A stretch of 64,000 nt of DNA, taken from positions 1-64,000 of the forward strand of contig NZ_PHRF01000066.1 of assembly GCF_004151105.1 (NCBI RefSeq), given 5' to 3'. This document shows positions 8,429 to 15,565 of the stretch, piece after piece. The first letter of the stretch is position 1; each line of letters opens with the position of its first letter. The notes under the pieces were generated by a model. It did no database searches, was not told the DNA's origin, and worked only from the letters and a program-made list of their open reading frames with translations. This DNA is from Streptomyces sp. L-9-10 (GTDB lineage Bacteria > Actinomycetota > Actinomycetes > Streptomycetales > Streptomycetaceae). The translations under genes were made by a program, and so were the position numbers.

Positions 8429-9226
8429 ATGGCCGACGACCCGCTGACCATCGGCTCCGCCACGTTCGCCTCCCGGCTGATCATGGGCACGGGCGGCGCG
8501 CCCAGCCTCGACGTGCTGGAACGCTCCCTGACCGCCTCGGGCACCGAACTCACCACGGTCGCGATGCGCCGCCTCGACCCCACCGTGCACGGCTCCGTCC
8601 TGTCCGTACTCGACTCGCTCGGCATCCGCGCGCTGCCCAACACGGCGGGCTGCTTCACCGCCGGGGAGGCGGTGCTCACCGCACGTCTCGCCCGCGAGGC
8701 GCTCGGTACGGACTGGATCAAGCTGGAGGTGGTCGCGGACGAGCGCACGCTGCTGCCCGACCCCATCGAGCTGCTCGAAGCGGCGGAGACCCTGGTCGAC
8801 GACGGCTTCACGGTCCTGCCGTACACCAATGACGATCCGGTGCTCGCGGCGAAGCTGGAGGACGTGGGATGCGCGGCGATCATGCCGCTGGGCTCACCGA
8901 TCGGCTCCGGCCTCGGTATCCGCAATCCGCACAACTTCGAGCTGATCGTGGAGCGGGCGGGGGTGCCGGTGATCCTGGACGCGGGCGCGGGTACGGCGTC
9001 GGACGCGGCGCTGGCGATGGAGCTGGGGTGCGCGGCGGTGATGCTGGCGTCGGCGGTGACGCGGGCGCGGGAGCCGGTGCTGATGGCGGAGGCGATGCGG
9101 TACGCGGTGTCGGCGGGGCGGCTGGCGTGGCGGGCGGGACGGATGCCGCGGCGGCGGATCGCGTGGGCGTCGTCGCCGGTGGAGGGGGTGGCGGCGCTGG
9201 ACCCGGAGAGGCCGGCGTTCCCCTAG
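8429..9226 (+). CDS. thiG: Thiazole synthase ThiG
   Basis: This 265-residue TIM-barrel enzyme forms the thiazole phosphate from DXP, the ThiS thiocarboxylate and dehydroglycine. IKLEVVAD carries the Schiff-base lysine. PNTAGCFTAGEAV, LPYTNDDPVLA, MPLGSPIGSGLGIRNP and DAGAGTASDAALAMELG follow in family order. Base use changes along the gene: 8461-8520 has 21 G and 23 C, whereas 9061-9120 has 34 G and 14 C. That G excess continues into the repeat that starts right after the stop codon. Confidence 0.96.
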   Translation: MADDPLTIGSATFASRLIMGTGGAPSLDVLERSLTASGTELTTVAMRRLDPTVHGSVLSVLDSLGIRALPNTAGCFTAGEAVLTARLAREALGTDWIKLEVVADERTLLPDPIELLEAAETLVDDGFTVLPYTNDDPVLAAKLEDVGCAAIMPLGSPIGSGLGIRNPHNFELIVERAGVPVILDAGAGTASDAALAMELGCAAVMLASAVTRAREPVLMAEAMRYAVSAGRLAWRAGRMPRRRIAWASSPVEGVAALDPERPAFP

Positions 9227-9423
9227 AGCGGTGCGCCTCCGGCGGGGAGGGTGCGGTTGTCGTGGCTGGGCCGGGGTCCGGGGCCTCCGGAGGTACGTGT
9301 CCGGACGGCATGCTGTGTTTTCCCGGGGGGCACCCCCGGACCCCCGTACGGCGCGACCCTGCCCAGACCACCGGCCCCAGCCAAAGACGAACCCCGGACC
9401 ACACCCCCCGCCGGAGGTGAACC
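9227..9423. repeat. Palindromic intergenic repeat, copy 1 (thiG-pkaF gap)
   Basis: The left arm begins directly after the thiG stop with GCGGTGCGCCTCCGGCGG, continues through a GTGCGGTTGTCGTGGCTGGG segment and TCCGGGGCCTCCGGAGG, and reaches GGCATGCTGTGTTTTCCCGG. After a short hairpin (CCGGGGGGCACCCCCGG) a right arm in reverse orientation ends with CCCGCCGGAGGTGAACC. The same blocks occur at about 17.5, 30.4 and 47.1 kb. The right arm also supplies the GGAGGTGA ribosome site of pkaF. It may serve as the terminator of thiOSG. Confidence 0.75.
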
Positions 9424-11373
9424 GTGGCTCGTAGACTCGGGCTCGTGGATACCACCCTCAAGGACCCCATCGTCGGGCACGTGCTCGACGGCCGTTACCG
9501 CGTGGACGCGCGGATCGCCGTCGGCGGGATGGCCACGGTCTACCGGGCCGTCGACATCCGGCTCGACCGGGTCCTCGCGCTCAAGGTGATGCATCCCGCC
9601 CTCGCCGCCGACGCCACCTTCGTGGAGCGCTTCATCCGCGAGGCCAAGTCGGTGGCCCGGCTGTCGCATCCCAATGTCGTCGCGGTCTTCGACCAGGGCG
9701 CCGAGGGCGCCTACGTCTATCTGGCGATGGAGTACGTCGCGGGGTGCACGCTGCGCGATGTCGTGCGGGAGCGCGGGGCGCTGCGGCCTCGGGCCGCGCT
9801 GGACATTCTGGAGCCGGTGCTCGCCGCGCTGGGGGCCGCGCACCGGGCCGGGTTCGTGCACCGGGACATGAAGCCGGAGAACGTGCTGATAGGGGACGAC
9901 GGCCGGGTCAAGGTCGCCGACTTCGGACTCGTGCGGGCCGTCGGCGATGTCACGAACACCACCGGAAGCGTCCTCGGCACGGTGTCGTATCTGGCGCCGG
10001 AGCAGATCGAGCACGGCACGTCCGACACCCGCGTCGACGTGTACGCCTGCGGGGTCGTCCTCCACGAGATGCTGACCGGTGCGAAGCCGCACGGCGGGGA
10101 GACCCCCGCGCAGGTGCTCTACCGGCATCTGAACGAGGACGTGCCCGCGCCGTCGGCCGCCGTGCCGGGGCTGGCCGTGGAGCTGGACGAGCTGGTCGCG
10201 GCGGCGACCGCCCGTAACCCCGAGGTGCGGCCCGCGGACGCGGTGGCGCTGCTCGCGCTGACGCGGGAGGCGCGGGCCGCGCTGACCGACGCGCAGCTGG
10301 ACGCCGTACCGCCGCGGGCCACGCCCGAGCCGGAGGGCGGGGCCGGTGCCGGTGCCGGTGCCGAGAACCGTACGGCGGTGATCCCGCGCATCCGGTCCGT
10401 CGAGCCGGCGGAGGACGGGACGCCGAACCGCACGAGCCGGCTGGAGATGGCGCCCCCGTCGGACGCGCCGGGCCGTCGCCCGGTCATGCCCCGCCGGGGC
10501 GTCGTCGCGGCGGTGGTCGCCGTACTGCTGGTGCTCGGTGTCGGTACGGGCGTCTGGTACATCAATTCCGGACAGTTCACGCGCGTCCCCTCGCTGCTCG
10601 GCCAGAGCGAGCAGGAGGCCAGGAAGCGGCTCTCGGACGCGGGGCTGGAGGTGAAGGTCACCAAGGACTTCAGCGACTCCTTCGCCCGCGGCACGGTCAT
10701 GGGCAGCGACCCCGCGCCCCGCGCGCGTATCCGCGGCAACGGCTCGGTGACCGTCGTGATCTCGCGCGGTCCCGAGGTCGTCAAGGTCCCGGATCTGGAG
10801 AGCATGCCGCTGGGCGAGGCGCGGCGGGCGCTGAAGAAGGTGGGGCTGGCGGCCGGGGTCGTCACGCGGGAGTTCGACGACAACATCCCGCAGGGCACCG
10901 TGATCAGTTCGGCCCCGGCGTCCGGGAGCGGGGTGCGGCCCGATTCCGGGGTCGCGCTCGTGGTGAGCAAGGGCAGCCCGGTGGACGTCCCCGATGTGAC
11001 CGGTGAGTCCGTGGAGGACGCCACCGAGGAGCTGGCGGACCAGGGGCTCAAGGTGAAGGTCGCGGCCGAGCGCGTGAACTCTCCCGAGGACGCGGGGTCG
11101 GTCGCCCGGCAGTCCGCGGCCGAGGGTGCCCAGCTGGCCCGGGGCGATACGGTCACGCTGACGGTCTCCCAGGGGCCGCGGATGATCTCCGTACCCGATG
11201 TGACCGGTAAGACGACCGACGAGGCCACGAAGCTGCTGGAGGAGGCTGGCTTCGAGGTCACCGTGGACCGGGGCTTCCCCTTCCTGGGGGAGACCGTGGC
11301 AAAGCAGTCGGTCGAGGGCGGCCGGGAGGCCCCCGAGGGCAGCACCATCACCATCACGACCAAGGGGCTCTAG
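9424..11373 (+). CDS. pkaF: PASTA-domain Ser/Thr protein kinase
   Basis: This 649-residue PknB-type receptor kinase has the catalytic lysine in LALKVMHP (K54), HRDMKPEN (D148) and DFG (166-168), with an APE-like LAPEQ motif. A linker precedes one transmembrane helix (about 357-378). Four extracellular PASTA repeats of about 65-70 residues each follow to the C-terminus and probably sense muropeptides. GTG 9424 has GGAGGTGA five bases upstream. A second in-frame GTG at 9445 (DTTLKDP) is a possible shorter start. Confidence 0.95.
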   Translation: MARRLGLVDTTLKDPIVGHVLDGRYRVDARIAVGGMATVYRAVDIRLDRVLALKVMHPALAADATFVERFIREAKSVARLSHPNVVAVFDQGAEGAYVYLAMEYVAGCTLRDVVRERGALRPRAALDILEPVLAALGAAHRAGFVHRDMKPENVLIGDDGRVKVADFGLVRAVGDVTNTTGSVLGTVSYLAPEQIEHGTSDTRVDVYACGVVLHEMLTGAKPHGGETPAQVLYRHLNEDVPAPSAAVPGLAVELDELVAAATARNPEVRPADAVALLALTREARAALTDAQLDAVPPRATPEPEGGAGAGAGAENRTAVIPRIRSVEPAEDGTPNRTSRLEMAPPSDAPGRRPVMPRRGVVAAVVAVLLVLGVGTGVWYINSGQFTRVPSLLGQSEQEARKRLSDAGLEVKVTKDFSDSFARGTVMGSDPAPRARIRGNGSVTVVISRGPEVVKVPDLESMPLGEARRALKKVGLAAGVVTREFDDNIPQGTVISSAPASGSGVRPDSGVALVVSKGSPVDVPDVTGESVEDATEELADQGLKVKVAAERVNSPEDAGSVARQSAAEGAQLARGDTVTLTVSQGPRMISVPDVTGKTTDEATKLLEEAGFEVTVDRGFPFLGETVAKQSVEGGREAPEGSTITITTKGL

Positions 11374-11375
11374 GA

Positions 11376-12233
11376 GTGACGCGCAACCCCGTCGGCAGCC
11401 ATGTCCCCGTGGCGGGCGGCCTCGCCTCGACCGGTCTGGCCTACGCACGTGAGCTGGGCGCCGAGACCGTCCAGGTCTTCGCGGCCAATCCGCGCGGCTG
11501 GGCGACTCCCCCGGGCAATCCGGCGCAGGACGAGCAGTTCCGCGCGCAGTGCGCGGCGGAGGAGATCCCGGCGTATGTGCACGCGCCCTATCTGATCAAC
11601 TTCGGTTCGCATACGGAGGCGACCGCCGAGAAGTCGGTGGAGTCGCTGCGGCACAGTCTGCGCCGGGGCCGTGAGATCGGCGCGCTGGGCGTGGTCGTGC
11701 ACACGGGCTCGGCGACCGGCGGGCGGCCCCGTGAGGTGGCTCTCGCGCAGGTACGGGAGCGGATGCTGCCGCTTCTCGACGAGCTGACCCGTGACGACGA
11801 TCCGTTTCTGCTGCTGGAGTCGACCGCGGGACAGGGCTTCTCGCTCTGTTCGAGGACCTGGGACTTCGGCCCGTACTTCGAGGCGCTCGACGCCCATCCC
11901 AAGCTGGGCGTCTGTCTGGACACCTGCCATATCTTCGCGGCCGGGCACGATCTGGCGGGACCGCACGGGATGCGGCAGACGCTGGATCTGCTGGTGGACA
12001 CGGTCGGCGAGGGGCGGCTCAAGCTGATCCACGCCAATGACTCCAAGGATGTGGCGGGCGCGCACAAGGACCGTCACGAGAACATCGGCGCGGGACATAT
12101 CGGCGAGGAGCCGTTCCGTGAGCTGTTCGCGCATCCGGCGACCGAGAACGTTCCGCTGGTGATCGAGACACCCGGTGGCACGGAGGGGCACGCGGCGGAC
12201 GTGGCACGGCTGAAGAAGCTGCGCGACGGCTGA
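11376..12233 (+). CDS. nfo: Deoxyribonuclease IV (AP endonuclease, Nfo family)
   Basis: This 285-residue TIM-barrel metallo-endonuclease incises DNA at abasic sites. Zn-ligand motifs of the family are visible: YVHAPYLINFGS, VVVHTGSATG, LLLESTAGQG, GVCLDTCHIFAAGHD, LIHANDSKD, DRHENIGAGHIG and VIETPG. It starts at GTG two bases after the pkaF stop, so it is co-transcribed and probably coupled. The functional link to the kinase is unclear. Confidence 0.94.
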   Translation: MTRNPVGSHVPVAGGLASTGLAYARELGAETVQVFAANPRGWATPPGNPAQDEQFRAQCAAEEIPAYVHAPYLINFGSHTEATAEKSVESLRHSLRRGREIGALGVVVHTGSATGGRPREVALAQVRERMLPLLDELTRDDDPFLLLESTAGQGFSLCSRTWDFGPYFEALDAHPKLGVCLDTCHIFAAGHDLAGPHGMRQTLDLLVDTVGEGRLKLIHANDSKDVAGAHKDRHENIGAGHIGEEPFRELFAHPATENVPLVIETPGGTEGHAADVARLKKLRDG

Positions 12234-12238
12234 CGCCG

Positions 12239-12259
12239 GGCCGTGTCGCGGACACGGCC
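12239..12259. terminator. Bidirectional terminator between convergent genes
   Basis: A perfect 9-bp hairpin (GGCCGTGTC, loop GCG, GACACGGCC) sits five bases after the nfo stop. It touches the stop codon of the convergent sulfite-oxidase-like gene. Confidence 0.7.
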
Positions 12260-12891
12260 TACAGCTCCGGGCCGTCCCCGGGGACTTCCTGGTAGGAGTA
12301 GCGCTGCTCGGCCCAGGGGTCGCCGACGTTGTGATAGCCGCGCTCCTCCCAGAAGCCGCGGCGGTCGGCGGTCATGTACTCCACGCCCCGGACCCACTTG
12401 GGCCCTTTCCAGGCGTACAGATGCGGTACGACGAGCCGTACGGGGAAACCGTGCTCGGCGGTGAGCAATTCACCGTCCTTATGGGTGGCGAATATCGTCC
12501 GGTCCGAGAGAAAGTCGGCGAGCCGCAGATTGGAGCTGAAGCCGTACTCGGCCCAGACCATGACATGGGTGACGCTCGCCGCGGGGGGCGCGAGTTCCGC
12601 GATCGTACGGGCGGGGACGCCGCCCCATTCGGCCCCCACCATGCTGAACTTCGTGACGCAGTGCAGATCGCCCACGACGGTGGAGAACGGAAGCGCCGAG
12701 AACTCCTCGTGATTCCAGCAGTGCTTGTCGCCGTCGGCGGTGGCTCCGAAGACCCGGAACTCCCAGCGTTCCTGCCGGAATTTCGGTACGGGCCCATAGT
12801 GGGTCACCGGCCAGCCGCGCTGTAGACGCTGCCCCGGTGGTAGCTCGGACTGTTCCGGCTCTTGACGTTCCCGGCTTTCCGGCTGACCCAT
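12259..12891 (-). CDS. Sulfite-oxidase-like molybdopterin-dependent oxidoreductase
   Basis: The protein has 210 residues and is essentially the SUOX-type molybdopterin domain alone. LHCVTKFSMVGAEWGGV carries the Moco-ligating cysteine. RLVVPHLYAWKGPKWVRGVEYM and FWEERGYHNVGDPWAEQRY are conserved blocks of the family. No Tat signal is visible, so it is probably cytoplasmic, and the substrate is unknown. ATG 12891 (MGQPESRE) is taken as the start. ATG 12900 is possible, and longer readings to 13011 would run into the bfr promoter. Confidence 0.85.
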   Translation of the reverse strand: MGQPESRERQEPEQSELPPGQRLQRGWPVTHYGPVPKFRQERWEFRVFGATADGDKHCWNHEEFSALPFSTVVGDLHCVTKFSMVGAEWGGVPARTIAELAPPAASVTHVMVWAEYGFSSNLRLADFLSDRTIFATHKDGELLTAEHGFPVRLVVPHLYAWKGPKWVRGVEYMTADRRGFWEERGYHNVGDPWAEQRYSYQEVPGDGPEL

Positions 12892-13040
12892 GCCTTCCAT
12901 GGTGACAGACCGCGAAGGGTGGTCATGACCAGGCCCGAACGCGACCAGGCAATCCATACTAAGCATGCACTTACTGGACGGCCCCTGGTGACGGTGCGAG
13001 GATGCGCGCACCCGTCACACGCTTGGAAGGAGCCTCTGCG

Positions 13041-13520
13041 ATGCAGGGCGACCCCGAGGTCATCGAATTCCTCAATGAGCAGCTGACCGCCGAACTGACC
13101 GCCATCAATCAATACTTCCTGCACAGCAAAATGCAGGAGAACAACGGGTGGACCAAGCTCGCGAAATACACCCGGGCCGAGTCGTTCGACGAGATGAGGC
13201 ACGCCGAGCTGCTCACCGACCGGCTGCTCTTTCTGGAGGGGCTGCCGAACTACCAGCGGCTCTTCCATGTGCGGGTGGGGCAGACGGTCACCGAGATGTT
13301 CGAGGCGGACCGGGAGGTCGAGGTCGAGGCCATCGACCGGCTGAAGCGCGGAATCGAGGTCATGCGGAACAAGGCGGACCACACCTCGAAGGGGATCTTC
13401 GAATCGATCCTCAAGGACGAGGAGCATCACATCGACTATCTCGACACCCAGCTGGAGCTGATCGAGAAGCTCGGTGAGCCGCTCTATATCTCCCAGCAGA
13501 TCGAGCAGCCCGACAGCTGA
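13041..13520 (+). CDS. bfr: Bacterioferritin
   Basis: This 159-residue haem-containing ferritin stores iron in a 24-mer shell. The numbering from ATG 13041 falls exactly on the family: E18 in LTAELTAINQ, E51, haem ligand M52 and H54 in FDEMRHAELL, and later ferroxidase residues in the DEEHHIDYLDTQLELI helix. GGAAGGAG lies upstream of this ATG. A longer in-frame ATG at 13002 is therefore not used. It is convergent with its ferredoxin partner, with only eight bases between the stop codons. Confidence 0.97.
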   Translation: MQGDPEVIEFLNEQLTAELTAINQYFLHSKMQENNGWTKLAKYTRAESFDEMRHAELLTDRLLFLEGLPNYQRLFHVRVGQTVTEMFEADREVEVEAIDRLKRGIEVMRNKADHTSKGIFESILKDEEHHIDYLDTQLELIEKLGEPLYISQQIEQPDS

Positions 13521-13528
13521 ACCGCCGC

Positions 13529-13786
13529 CTACGCGGCTTCTCGGAGAGCGGGCGGGACCGTGCCCTCCGGCACGCCGAGCTCCGCGAGCGCGGGAGCGCC
13601 CTGGTCGAGCAGCTCACGGCGCGGGCAGCCGCCTCGGCCGAGGAGGGACTGGATACGGCGTACGCACGAACCGCAGTCGGTGCCGGCCTTGCTGGCCGAC
13701 GCTATCTGGCGGGGGGTGCACGCCCCGGCGGCCGCGTGTTCCTTCACCTGTGTTTCGGTGATGCCGAAGCAGGAGCAGACGTACAC
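13529..13786 (-). CDS. bfd: Bacterioferritin-associated (2Fe-2S) ferredoxin
   Basis: The protein has 85 residues. Four cysteines in the Bfd pattern, C4-S-C6 and C38-G-S-C41, bind a 2Fe-2S cluster used to reduce bacterioferritin and release iron. The C-terminal 30 residues (PRRELLDQGAPALAELG) go beyond the usual domain of about 60 residues. I chose GTG 13786 because GGGAGGTGA sits at ideal spacing. The GTG three codons upstream (13795) overlaps that ribosome site. An iron box lies about 50 bases upstream. Confidence 0.9.
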   Translation of the reverse strand: MYVCSCFGITETQVKEHAAAGACTPRQIASASKAGTDCGSCVRRIQSLLGRGGCPRRELLDQGAPALAELGVPEGTVPPALREAA

Positions 13787-13831
13787 GCGGTTCACCTCCC
13801 GGAGGGGTCGCTGGTTCAGGCCACCCCGGAA

Positions 13832-13857
13832 CCCGGTGAGGCTAACCTAACCTTACC
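13832..13857 (-). promoter_or_regulatory. IdeR/DmdR1-type iron box upstream of bfd
   Basis: On the plus strand 13838-13850 reads GAGGCTAACCTAA. It matches the right two thirds of the TTAGGTTAGGCTAACCTAA iron box, and a further CCTTACCT extends the pattern. I count 14 of 19 matches. In low iron the repressor would leave and bfd would be made, which fits its role in releasing stored iron. Confidence 0.85.
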
Positions 13858-13891
13858 TGCCGACCCCGCCGGACAAAAGCCGGGGAAACAC

Positions 13892-13928
13892 CGATGGGGT
13901 ACGGATCACATCGATCCGTACCCCATCG
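13892..13928 (-). terminator. Terminator downstream of DAHP synthase
   Basis: The arms 13892-13906 and 13914-13928 form a perfect 15-bp stem (outer part CGATGGGGTACGGAT) with a seven-base loop. It lies 28 bases beyond the minus-strand DAHP synthase stop and upstream of the bfd promoter. There is no U-tract. Confidence 0.75.
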
Positions 13929-13955
13929 TGGTATGAGGGCCCTCGCCCCGCGCCC

Positions 13956-15308
13956 CTACTGGTCGCGGTACATCTCGGCCACCAGGAAGGCCAGGTCGAG
14001 CGACTGGCTGCGGTTGAGCCGCGGGTCGCAGGCCGTCTCGTAGCGCTGGTGCAGATCGTCGACGAAGATCTCGTCGCCGCCGCCCACGCACTCGGTGACA
14101 TCGTCGCCGGTCAGCTCCACATGGATACCGCCCGGGTGCGTGCCGAGGCCCTTGTGGACCTCGAAGAAGCCCTTGACCTCGTCGAGCACATCGTCGAAGC
14201 GGCGGGTCTTGTGGCCGGAGGCCGCCTCGAAGGTGTTGCCGTGCATCGGGTCGGTCACCCACGCCACCGTGGCGCCGGAGGCCGTGACCTTCTCGACCAG
14301 CTCGGGGAGCTTGTCCCTGACCTTGTCGGCGCCCATCCTGACGATGAAGGTCAGCCGGCCGGGCACGCGGTCGGGGTCGAGCCGGTCGATGTAGGTGAGC
14401 GCCTCGTCGACCGTCGTCGTCGGGCCGAGCTTGATGCCGATCGGGTTGTCGATCTTCGAGGCGAACTCGATGTGCGCGCCGTCGAGCTGGCGGGTGCGCT
14501 CACCGATCCAGACCATGTGGCCGGAGACGTCGTACAGCCGGCCGGTGCGGGAGTCGATCCGGGTCAGCGCCGACTCGTAGTCCAGCAGCAGCGCCTCGTG
14601 CGAGGCGTAGAACTCGACGGTGCGGAACTCCGCCGGGTCGGTGCCCGCGGCCTTCATGAAGTTCAGCGCGTTGTCGATCTCGCGGGCGAGCTGCTCGTAA
14701 CGCTGGCCCGACGGGGACGACTTCACGAAGTCCTGGTTCCAGGCGTGCACCTGGCGCAGATCGGCGTAGCCGCCCGTGGTGAAGGCGCGGACCAGATTGA
14801 GCGTGGCGGCGGACATGTGGTACATCCGCTTGAGCCGCTCGGGGTCCGGGATCCGGGCCTTCTCGTTGAAGTCGAAGCCGTTGACGGAGTCGCCCCGGTA
14901 CGTGGGCAGCGTCACGCCGTCGCGCGTCTCGGTGCTCTTGGAGCGCGGCTTCGAGTACTGCCCGGCGATCCGGCCGACCTTCACCACCGGCACGGACGCC
15001 GCGTAGGTGAGGACGGCGCCCATCTGGAGAAGCGTCTTCAGCTTGTTGCGGATCTGATCCGCGGAGACGGCGTCGAACGCCTCGGCGCAGTCGCCGCCCT
15101 GGAGCAGGAACGCCTCACCCTTGGCGACGGCCCCGAGCCGGGCGCGCAGCTGGTCGCACTCGCCCGCGAAGACGAGCGGAGGATAGCTCTCCAGCTCGGC
15201 CACGACCTCGCGCAGGGCCTCCCGGTCCGGATACTCCGGCTGCTGCGCAGCGGGAAGATCTTGCCAGGAGGGCACATGGGCCGCGGGGTTCTCAGCATTC
15301 ACTGTCAC
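13956..15308 (-). CDS. 3-deoxy-7-phosphoheptulonate synthase, class II
   Basis: This 450-residue plant-type DAHP synthase catalyses the first step of the shikimate pathway, condensing PEP with erythrose 4-phosphate. Typical blocks are FAGECDQLR, LLQGGDCAEAF, GRIAGQYSKPRS, GDSVNGFDF, HAWNQDF, DPMHGNT, GIHVELTGDDVTECVGG and SLDLAFLVAEM. I start at GTG 15308 (MTVNAENPAAHVP) because the 27 residues before it are unlike the family and run into the divergent trp leader promoter. Divergence from the anthranilate synthase gene pairs entry and exit of chorismate. Confidence 0.95.
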   Translation of the reverse strand: MTVNAENPAAHVPSWQDLPAAQQPEYPDREALREVVAELESYPPLVFAGECDQLRARLGAVAKGEAFLLQGGDCAEAFDAVSADQIRNKLKTLLQMGAVLTYAASVPVVKVGRIAGQYSKPRSKSTETRDGVTLPTYRGDSVNGFDFNEKARIPDPERLKRMYHMSAATLNLVRAFTTGGYADLRQVHAWNQDFVKSSPSGQRYEQLAREIDNALNFMKAAGTDPAEFRTVEFYASHEALLLDYESALTRIDSRTGRLYDVSGHMVWIGERTRQLDGAHIEFASKIDNPIGIKLGPTTTVDEALTYIDRLDPDRVPGRLTFIVRMGADKVRDKLPELVEKVTASGATVAWVTDPMHGNTFEAASGHKTRRFDDVLDEVKGFFEVHKGLGTHPGGIHVELTGDDVTECVGGGDEIFVDDLHQRYETACDPRLNRSQSLDLAFLVAEMYRDQ

Positions 15309-15387
15309 GCGCCCCAGGTTACGTGGTCGCGGGCTGTGGTACAGGCGGCGCTCACAGTGTGGAACACGCGGTGCTAGGGTGCCGCTC

Positions 15388-15444
15388 ATGTTCGCGCATT
15401 CGCATCAGACCTGGTGGTGGACCGCTCGCTCGGCGGCCCACTGA
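15388..15444 (+). CDS. trpL: trp leader peptide (MFAHSHQTWWWTARSAAH)
   Basis: This 18-codon ORF has three consecutive Trp codons (TGG TGG TGG at codons 9-11), followed 24 bases after its stop by an attenuator hairpin. When charged tRNA-Trp is scarce, ribosomes stall on the Trp run and the terminator does not form. A TAGGGT box at 15375-15380 places the transcription start at or next to the ATG, so the leader ORF looks leaderless. Equivalent leaders are known in front of this gene in other Streptomyces. Confidence 0.92.
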   Translation: MFAHSHQTWWWTARSAAH

Positions 15445-15467
15445 TTCACGCGCGCACCACGAATCGC

Positions 15468-15492
15468 GAAGGCCGCCCGAGGGGCGGCCTTC
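15468..15492 (+). terminator. trp attenuator hairpin
   Basis: GAAGGCCGCCC and GGGCGGCCTTC form a perfect 11-bp stem around a three-base loop, followed by AGTGTTCT. It sits between the Trp-Trp-Trp leader peptide and the anthranilate synthase gene, as expected of a transcription attenuator. Confidence 0.88.
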
Positions 15493-15565
15493 AGTGTTCT
15501 CCGGGTCCGGGCCTCGGACCGGAAAGCGGCCGTTCCTCTCCCTCTCCCCGGAAGGAACACCGCAG

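Noticed and set aside
9223..11448. 741-codon minus-strand frame opposite pkaF
   Set aside because: It is an antisense shadow with low-complexity R/G/H content. pkaF has complete kinase and PASTA motifs.
12892..13040. Iron box in front of bfr
   Set aside because: I looked for the TTAGGTTAG...CTAACC pattern and found none. The only convincing box belongs to bfd.
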